The translations under genes were made by a program, and so were the position numbers. A stretch of 11,195 nt of DNA from an uncultured Anaerococcus sp. (GTDB taxonomy: Bacteria; Bacillota; Clostridia; Tissierellales; Peptoniphilaceae). The notes under the pieces are model-generated. The model was not told the DNA's origin and ran no database searches. It saw nothing but the letters and a program-made list of their open reading frames with translations. Positions 6,259 to 11,195 of this stretch are shown piece after piece. The number at the start of each line of letters is the position of its first letter. Within the stretch, counting starts at the first letter, position 1. Location: NCBI RefSeq assembly GCF_937934665.1, contig NZ_CALGYW010000090.1, positions 1-11,195 on the forward strand, given 5' to 3'.

Positions 6259-6817
6259 TAGAGAAAATCTGATTGAAAAAGTGCTTATAGATGAGGAAAG
6301 TCTTAATCTAAAGATAAGACAGCTTGCTAAAACTCTAAGCGAGCATTATGCCGATAAGGATGAGCTAATTTTAGTCTGCATCCTAAAGGGCTCTGTAATG
6401 TTTATGGCAGAACTTGCCAAGCACTTAAATGTTGAAACTAAGATGGAGTTTATGTCCGTATCTTCCTATGAGGATAACACTTATTCATCAGGAAATGTAA
6501 AAATTTTGATGGATCTCGATATAGATATAAAAGATAAGGAAGTATTGATAGTAGAAGATATAATTGATACTGGTTTTACCCTAAAGAAGATTAAGGAAAC
6601 TCTTTTAAAGAGAGAACCAAGAGACCTTAAGATTATAACCCTGCTTGATAAGCCTGAAAGACGTGAGGTTGATATCAAACCTGACTTTACAGGTTTTAAA
6701 ATTCCTAATGAATATGTAGTAGGTTTTGGTCTTGATTATGATCAATTATATAGGAATTTAAACTATATAGGTATAGTTAAAAGATCGGTTTATGAAGATA
6801 TAGAAGATATAAAGTAG
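6248..6817 (+). CDS. hpt: hypoxanthine phosphoribosyltransferase
   Basis: Purine salvage: joins hypoxanthine or guanine to PRPP to give IMP or GMP. It has 189 residues, the usual size. Motifs: LKGS (46-49); the flexible loop SSYEDNTYSSGNVKI, with its SSY and SSG; the PRPP-binding VEDIIDTGFTL (102-112); and YVVGFGLDYDQLYRNL near the C-terminus. Two adjacent ATGs exist (6245 and 6248). GAGG (6238-6241) lies 3 bases before the first and 6 before the second, so the second was chosen. It overlaps the end of tilS by 11 bases; tilS-hpt is a widely conserved pair. Its stop codon forms part of the terminator hairpin that closes the operon. Confidence 0.96.
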   Translation: MKIDRENLIEKVLIDEESLNLKIRQLAKTLSEHYADKDELILVCILKGSVMFMAELAKHLNVETKMEFMSVSSYEDNTYSSGNVKILMDLDIDIKDKEVLIVEDIIDTGFTLKKIKETLLKREPRDLKIITLLDKPERREVDIKPDFTGFKIPNEYVVGFGLDYDQLYRNLNYIGIVKRSVYEDIEDIK

Positions 6818-6840
6818 GTCTAAGGGCCTATTTTATTTTT
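6815..6840 (+). terminator. terminator after hpt
   Basis: TAGGTC (6815-6820) pairs with GGCCTA (6825-6830), including one G-U pair, around a 4-base loop. TTTTATTTTT follows directly. The stem is only 6 bp and includes the hpt stop codon, so termination may be partial, leaving some read-through into the next gene. That gene has no clear promoter of its own. Confidence 0.65.
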
Positions 6841-6865
6841 GAAAATAAAGGAAAGGAGTGAATAT

Positions 6866-7357
6866 ATGCAAGGATTTGATAGAGTAATACTAGTTTTATA
6901 TGGAGCAATTACAATATTTTTTATCTATAGATTATTTAAACAAGCTAAGGATAGAAGGTTACTTGGAGAAAAGGCCCAAGGCTTTAAAAAACCTATATCA
7001 TCAATGGAAATGATTTTATTTTCAATCCTTCTAATCGTTGGAGGGGTAAATCTTGTAAATGGCTACAGGATAGGAGATAAATATTCGATGATGACAGCTA
7101 TTGTAATGGTTATCTTAGCTATAGTCTTCATGATTTTTAGCCTTGGCAAATTCTATGTAGCAGAAAATGGTATGCTTGTATCAAGTGGTTTTGTGAGTTT
7201 TAAAGAACTAAAAAAATGGGGCTTTGATACAAATAGAGGCGAGCTTGTTATGGCAATAAAAAAAGACGGAAACACTAACAGAGAAAGTGTTAAGGTAAAA
7301 AAAGAAGACATAGAAGAGATTAACGAACTTATAAGAAAGTACAAACTAGGCAAGTAA
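6866..7357 (+). CDS. membrane protein with soluble C-terminal domain, possibly DUF5673-like
   Basis: Function unknown. The 163 residues have three likely membrane helices (about 5-24, 47-65, 74-94) followed by a soluble domain (95-163). That domain shows the pattern FYVAENGMLVSSGFVSFKEL, then KWGFDT, then a charged strand ending in KVKKEDIEEINELIRKY. A strand-rich domain capped by one helix, with a tryptophan after the 'switched on here' loop, recalls DUF5673 and bacterial PH-like proteins; this is a guess from pattern. A longer frame begins at TTG 6839, but that lies in the terminator tail before the Shine-Dalgarno. GGAAAGGAG (6850-6858), 7 bases upstream, fixes the start at ATG 6866. It sits between hpt and coaX, where ftsH is found in B. 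subtilis, but shares no AAA or protease motif with it. Confidence 0.82.
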   Translation: MQGFDRVILVLYGAITIFFIYRLFKQAKDRRLLGEKAQGFKKPISSMEMILFSILLIVGGVNLVNGYRIGDKYSMMTAIVMVILAIVFMIFSLGKFYVAENGMLVSSGFVSFKELKKWGFDTNRGELVMAIKKDGNTNRESVKVKKEDIEEINELIRKYKLGK

Positions 7358-7359
7358 GC

Positions 7360-7388
7360 TTGAAAAAGAGCCCATATAACCGTATCAT
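7360..7388 (+). promoter_or_regulatory. sigma-A type promoter of the coaX-dusB-greA-lysS operon
   Basis: TTGAAA (7360-7365, 5 of 6) and TATCAT (7383-7388, 5 of 6) are separated by exactly 17 bases, in the short gap before coaX. The predicted start point near 7395 leaves a leader of about 25 bases. It is the best-matching two-part promoter in the window. Confidence 0.65.
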
Positions 7389-7419
7389 ATAAGAGTTAAA
7401 TTAAGCAAAGGATGAATAT

Positions 7420-8211
7420 ATGTTACTGGTTATTGATATTGGAAATACAAATACCGTTATAGGTATTTATGATAAGAAAAATTTGAAGGCTAGATTTAGA
7501 GTGGCAACTGACTTGAAAAGCACCAGCGATCAATTAGTTGCTACTTTATTTAATATGTTTATGATCCACGATATTAGGATCGAAGACATAGAAGATACAA
7601 TAATTTCTTGTGTTGTACCAGATGTCCTATACAATTGGGAATCAGCCAATAGAAAGCTTTTTGATAAAGATGCTAAGGCTGTTGATTATGACACTTACAC
7701 AGGTATAACTATTGATTATGAAAATCCAAGCGAGGTAGGTGCCGATAGGATAGTAGATGCAGTTGCAGCCTATGAATTATATGGAGGACCATCTGTAGTA
7801 GTAGACATGGGTACAGCTATTACCCTAGATGTTATAACATCAGATGGTAGATACCTTGGTGGCTCTATTGCTCCAGGTATAAGAATTGCCCAGGATGGAC
7901 TTTTTGGCAAAACTGCCAAGCTTCCTAAAATAGAGTTAAAACAACCTACTACAGCTATTACAGAATCAACATCTGAGGCTATAAATGCTGGTATAGTTAT
8001 AGGCTACATTGGAATGATAGATAAGCTTATAGAAACCATAGAGGATGAGATAGTCGAAAGACTAGAAATCGATAAAAGTGAGATCAATGTGATAGCTACA
8101 GGGGGATTTTCAGAGCTAATCTCCCAATCAAGTAAGTACATCAATACCATAGAGCCAGATCTCATGCTAGAAGGCCTAAGGATAATCTATGAGAGAAACT
8201 CTAATAGATAA
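7420..8211 (+). CDS. coaX: type III pantothenate kinase
   Basis: Phosphorylates pantothenate, the first step of coenzyme A synthesis. This ASKHA-fold form is not inhibited by CoA and needs a monovalent cation. The 263 residues are typical. Motifs: DIGNTNTVIGIY (6-17, phosphate loop with Asp6); GADRIVDAVAAY (107-118), a core signature; VVDMGTAITLDVI (127-139) with Asp129; and GGSIAPGI (147-154), then ATGGFSELI near the C-terminus. AAAGGA (7407-7412) sits 7 bases before the ATG. It heads an operon from the promoter at 7360-7388, and its end overlaps dusB by 23 bases. coaX near dusB and lysS is the arrangement seen across Firmicutes. Confidence 0.97.
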   Translation: MLLVIDIGNTNTVIGIYDKKNLKARFRVATDLKSTSDQLVATLFNMFMIHDIRIEDIEDTIISCVVPDVLYNWESANRKLFDKDAKAVDYDTYTGITIDYENPSEVGADRIVDAVAAYELYGGPSVVVDMGTAITLDVITSDGRYLGGSIAPGIRIAQDGLFGKTAKLPKIELKQPTTAITESTSEAINAGIVIGYIGMIDKLIETIEDEIVERLEIDKSEINVIATGGFSELISQSSKYINTIEPDLMLEGLRIIYERNSNR

Positions 8212-9187
8212 GAAAATCATGTTAGCTCCCCTAGCCGGAGTAACAGATACAGCCTTTAGGGTAGTTTGTGAGAAAAACGGCTGCGATAAGACCTTTACAG
8301 AAATGGTATCTGTAAATGCTCTAGCCTTTGATAATAAGGCGACAGAAGAGATAATGTTTATATCAGATATGGAAAAAAATGCCAATATTCAAATATTTGG
8401 TTCTGATGTAGAAAAGATAAAAAGGGTAGTAGAAGAGAAGATAAATCCTCGCAAAGAGATAAAAGAAATATCCTTTAATATGGGATGTCCTGCTCCTAAG
8501 ATATTTAATAATGGGGAAGGATCAGCTCTTCTAAAAGATCCTAGCAAGGTTTATAAAATAACCAAGGCACTAAAGGATTCAACAGATAAAATAGTAAATA
8601 TCAAATACCGCCTAGGCGTTGATGATACTAACATAAAATATATAGAAAATGGAAAAGCTATGGAAGAAGCTGGTGCTGACTACCTAATACTGCATGCAAG
8701 GACCAGAAAGGCCATGTATTCAGGTCATGCCGACTGGCAGGCTATCAAAAATTTAAAAAAAGAAGTAAGTATACCAGTAATAGCAAATGGGGATATTTTT
8801 ACTCCTGAAGACTTTGTTGAGGCAATGAAAATAACAGGAGCTGATGGAGCGATGATTGCCAGGGGTGCTATGGGAAACCCCTTTATCTTCCGTTATATAA
8901 AGGAATATTTAAAAAATGGCACTTACGAAAAAGTAACATTTAATGAAATTATTTCTCAAATAAAAGAGCATTACGAACTAGCCCTAAAGTTTAAAGATGA
9001 AAGGCTAGTTATAAATCAAATGAGAAAGCATGTTGGTTGGTATATAAAAGGTCTTTATATGTCAAGCGAATATAGGGACAGGGTAAATAAGATCCATACT
9101 AGCGAGGAAATATTTGACCTCCTAGATGAATATAAAAAAATTTTAGGTGATTATAATGACAGAAAAAAAAGAAGTAATATTAACTAA
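8189..9187 (+). CDS. dusB: tRNA-dihydrouridine synthase, DusB type
   Basis: FMN enzyme that uses NADPH to reduce uridines in the tRNA D-loop. The 332 residues form a TIM barrel plus a C-terminal helical domain. Motifs: MLAPLAGVTDTAFR (11-24); NMGCPAPKI (97-105) with the catalytic Cys100; LHARTRKAMYSGHADW in the middle barrel; PVIANGDIFTPED; and the FMN phosphate site GADGAMIARGAMGNPFIF. The C-terminal helices include INQMRKHVGWYIKG, typical of the family. The ATG at 8189 has AAGGA (8177-8181) 7 bases upstream, inside coaX. The gene ends by overlapping greA by 32 bases. The subgroup label follows from gene order (yacF/dusB next to lysS in B. subtilis); the family itself is certain. Confidence 0.95.
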   Translation: MRETLIDKKIMLAPLAGVTDTAFRVVCEKNGCDKTFTEMVSVNALAFDNKATEEIMFISDMEKNANIQIFGSDVEKIKRVVEEKINPRKEIKEISFNMGCPAPKIFNNGEGSALLKDPSKVYKITKALKDSTDKIVNIKYRLGVDDTNIKYIENGKAMEEAGADYLILHARTRKAMYSGHADWQAIKNLKKEVSIPVIANGDIFTPEDFVEAMKITGADGAMIARGAMGNPFIFRYIKEYLKNGTYEKVTFNEIISQIKEHYELALKFKDERLVINQMRKHVGWYIKGLYMSSEYRDRVNKIHTSEEIFDLLDEYKKILGDYNDRKKRSNIN

Positions 9188-9629
9188 GGAAAAATTAGAA
9201 AAACTTGAGGACGAACTTGAGTATTTAAAGACAAAAAAACGTCCTGAAATGGCAGAAAAGATAAAAATAGCAAGAAGCTTCGGAGACCTTTCTGAAAATG
9301 CTGATTATGATGAAGCAAAAAATGAACAAGGTGAAGTAGAATCTAGGATCATGAAAATAGAAGACATGATTAGAAATGCTAAAACTATCGAAGTAGTAGA
9401 AAACTCTGATACTGTTGGAGTTGGCAACACTGTCACACTTTTCGATGAAGAATTTGAAGAAGATGTTGAATACAAACTCGTAGGAACAGCAGAATCAAAT
9501 CCACTCGAAGGTTATATTTCTAATGAGTCACCAGTTGGTGAAGCCATCATAGGCCGCAAGGTAGATGATAGGGTAGAAGTAGAAACACCAAATGGTAAGA
9601 TGTATTTTGTAATAAAGAAGATTAAGTAA
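9156..9629 (+). CDS. greA: transcript cleavage factor GreA
   Basis: Enters the secondary channel of backtracked RNA polymerase and stimulates cleavage of the extruded RNA. The 157 residues are the family length. The N-terminal coiled coil (about 8-75) carries the acidic tip SFGDLSENADYDEAKNEQ, with Asp44 and Glu47 matching the catalytic-site pair of E. coli GreA (Asp41, Glu44). The C-terminal FKBP-like domain includes VGVGNTVTLF and ESPVGEAIIGRKVDDRVEVE. A longer frame starts at GTG 9147, but AGGTG (9145-9149), 6 bases before the ATG at 9156, serves as the Shine-Dalgarno. The first 32 bases lie within dusB, so the two are translationally linked. Ten bases separate it from lysS, matching the clostridial greA-lysS pair. 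Confidence 0.97.
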   Translation: MTEKKEVILTKEKLEKLEDELEYLKTKKRPEMAEKIKIARSFGDLSENADYDEAKNEQGEVESRIMKIEDMIRNAKTIEVVENSDTVGVGNTVTLFDEEFEEDVEYKLVGTAESNPLEGYISNESPVGEAIIGRKVDDRVEVETPNGKMYFVIKKIK

Positions 9630-9638
9630 GGAGAGAAA

Positions 9639-11195
9639 ATGGCTGATAACACACAAGATTTAAATGAAATGCTAAGGGTCAGAAGAGAAAAACTTCATGA
9701 CCTCAAAGAAGAGGGAAAAGATCCTCACCATATAGTTAATTTTAAAAATAGGATAAATTCGAAAGAAATCAAGGATAACTTTGAGGACTATGAGGATAAA
9801 ACTGTAAGGGTAGCTGGAAGAATTCTTGCCAAAAGAGGTCATGGAAACATGAGCTTTATGGATGTACAAGACGAATCTGGCCAAATCCAGGTAGTAAATC
9901 GTAAAAATGTTATCGGCGATGACTTTAAATATATCAAAAAATACGATATCGGTGATATAATCGGTGTAGAAGGTAGGGTATTTAGGACCAACCAAGGTGA
10001 AATATCTATAGAGGTAGCCAAGTCTGATCTTTTAACAAAGGCCCTACAAATGCTACCAGAAAAATGGCATGGACTAAAAGATCCTGACCTTAGATATAGA
10101 CAAAGATATATAGACCTTATTGTAAATCCAGAAGTAAAAGATGTATTTGTTCAAAGATCAAAAATCATATCATCAATCAGAGAATTTTTAGATGGTAGGG
10201 GATTTTTAGAAGTAGAAACACCAATCTTAAATACTATAGCAGGTGGTGCTACAGCTCGTCCATTCGTAACCCACCACAACACCCTAGATATTGACATGTA
10301 CCTAAGAATAGCCAACGAGCTTTACCTAAAAAGACTAATAGTAGGTGGTTTTGATAGGGTATATGAAATAGGTAGGATGTTTAGAAACGAAGGAATGGAT
10401 GCAACCCACAACCCAGAATACACCGCTATGGAGTTATACCAAGCCTACGGTGACTATGAAGACATGATGGAAATCACTGAAAACATGGTTGAATACGTAG
10501 CTAAAAAGGTAAAAGGAACAACTGTTGTAGAATTTGATGGCGAAAAAATAGAGCTTAAGGCTCCATGGAAGAGAATTCCAATGATAGATGCTGTTAAAGA
10601 ATACTCAGGAGTAGACTTTAACGAAATTAAAACAGATGAAGAAGCAATCGCTATTGCCAAAGAAAAAGGCGTAGAAGTTAAGGAAACAAGAGGAGAGATC
10701 ATAGCAGAATTCTTTGATGAGTTTGTTGAAAATAAGCTAATCCAACCAACCTTTATCACTGACTACCCAGTAGAAATTTCTCCACTTGCAAAGAGAAAAA
10801 ATGATGATAGGTCTCTAACTTATAGGTTTGAAGCCTTTATCTCAGGAGCAGAAGTTGGAAATGCCTTCTCAGAACTAAACGATGCAGAAGATCAAAAAGA
10901 AAGATTTTTAGACCAAGTTAGAAAAAGAGAAGCAGGCGATGATGAAGCTCAAATGATGGACTATGACTTTGTAAATGCTCTAGAAGTAGGTCTTCCTCCA
11001 ACAGGTGGACTAGGTATAGGTATCGATAGACTAATCATGATCCTAACAGGCCAACACTCAATCAGAGACGTCCTTCTTTTCCCAACAATGAAACCACTTG
11101 GTCTTGAGAAAAAAGATGATGACAAACAAACTGTAGCATCAATTGACGAAGATGAAGATATCGACTTTTCTAAGGTAGTAGTAGAGCCAATCTAT
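9639..11195 (+). CDS. lysS: lysyl-tRNA synthetase, class II, with C-terminal extension (3' end outside window)
   Basis: Charges tRNA-Lys. The frame is open from the ATG to the window edge (519 codons), so the gene is partial at its 3' end. An OB-fold anticodon-binding domain (about 55-130) precedes the class II catalytic core. That core has motif 1 around FLEVETPIL (189-197), motif 2 RVYEIGRMFRNEGMDATHNP (240-259), and motif 3 GLGIGIDRLIMILTG (457-471), ending at DVLLFPTMKP (477-486). Usual bacterial LysRS stops within a few residues of that point. Here an acidic linker (488-507) and IDFSKVVVEPIY (508-519) follow and continue out of the window. The extension resembles the lead-in to the tRNA-binding domain of some bacterial MetRS proteins. 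AAGGAG (9628-9633) is 5 bases before the start. Confidence 0.96.
   Translation, partial: MADNTQDLNEMLRVRREKLHDLKEEGKDPHHIVNFKNRINSKEIKDNFEDYEDKTVRVAGRILAKRGHGNMSFMDVQDESGQIQVVNRKNVIGDDFKYIKKYDIGDIIGVEGRVFRTNQGEISIEVAKSDLLTKALQMLPEKWHGLKDPDLRYRQRYIDLIVNPEVKDVFVQRSKIISSIREFLDGRGFLEVETPILNTIAGGATARPFVTHHNTLDIDMYLRIANELYLKRLIVGGFDRVYEIGRMFRNEGMDATHNPEYTAMELYQAYGDYEDMMEITENMVEYVAKKVKGTTVVEFDGEKIELKAPWKRIPMIDAVKEYSGVDFNEIKTDEEAIAIAKEKGVEVKETRGEIIAEFFDEFVENKLIQPTFITDYPVEISPLAKRKNDDRSLTYRFEAFISGAEVGNAFSELNDAEDQKERFLDQVRKREAGDDEAQMMDYDFVNALEVGLPPTGGLGIGIDRLIMILTGQHSIRDVLLFPTMKPLGLEKKDDDKQTVASIDEDEDIDFSKVVVEPIY

Noticed and set aside
6839..6865. TTG start giving a longer membrane protein
   Set aside because: It falls in the T-tract of the hpt terminator, and the strong AAAGGAG lies after it, directly before ATG 6866.
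9630..9638. T-box leader for lysS
   Set aside because: Only 9 bases separate the greA stop from the lysS start, leaving no room for a T-box; the gene is inside an operon.
9672..10021. Two overlapping open frames on the minus strand within lysS
   Set aside because: Both are antisense to the conserved anticodon-binding domain and overlap each other.
10454..10759. 101-codon open frame on the minus strand within lysS
   Set aside because: Antisense to the conserved synthetase core.
1..11195. CRISPR arrays, tRNA or rRNA genes, integrase or attachment sites
   Set aside because: No regularly spaced repeats, cloverleaf-like segments or recombinase genes other than the IS transposase were seen.

Overview
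The window is AT-rich DNA with AGGAG-type ribosome binding sites. Its core gene order (rqcP-divIC-tilS-hpt ... coaX-dusB-greA-lysS) follows the block near the B. subtilis origin. This indicates a low-GC Gram-positive bacterium. The sporulation genes that sit in this block in spore formers (yabP, yabQ, spoIIE) and ftsH are absent, and lysS carries a C-terminal extension. An asporogenous anaerobic coccus of the Tissierellia (Anaerococcus, Peptoniphilus or Finegoldia type) fits best, but that assignment is inference from gene order and composition.

Layout. Positions 1 to about 1384 hold an almost complete IS256-family insertion sequence: imperfect terminal repeats and one intact DDE transposase. 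Its true left boundary may lie just outside the window. Next comes an unrecognised four-helix membrane protein (1473-1886), then recA (1944-2996). recA faces dinB (DNA polymerase IV, minus strand, 3042-4076) across a strong bidirectional terminator hairpin. dinB is divergent from the first housekeeping operon, rqcP-divIC-tilS-hpt (4148-6817). Its genes all overlap by 8-17 bases, and it ends at a small terminator hairpin. A small membrane protein with a soluble, possibly PH-like tail (6866-7357) occupies the place where ftsH often lies. A near-consensus promoter (7360-7388) then starts coaX-dusB-greA-lysS; lysS runs off the right edge.

Functions. recA and dinB serve recombination and translesion synthesis. 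RqcP (rescue of stalled ribosomes), TilS (tRNA-Ile2 lysidine), DusB (dihydrouridine) and LysRS all support translation. GreA rescues backtracked RNA polymerase, Hpt salvages purines, CoaX starts CoA synthesis and DivIC belongs to the divisome.

Five ATG starts were chosen over longer open frames (recA 1944, dinB 4076, hpt 6248, the membrane protein 6866, greA 9156). Shine-Dalgarno position decides four of them; for dinB family alignment decides.

Most of the window is ordinary core genome. The points most worth a second look are the LysRS C-terminal extension, which looks like the start of a fused tRNA-binding domain; the hairpin that covers the transposase ribosome binding site; an outward-facing TTGACA in the IS right end; and the unusual dinB/rqcP divergent start region. 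I see no convincing new defence or mobile system.
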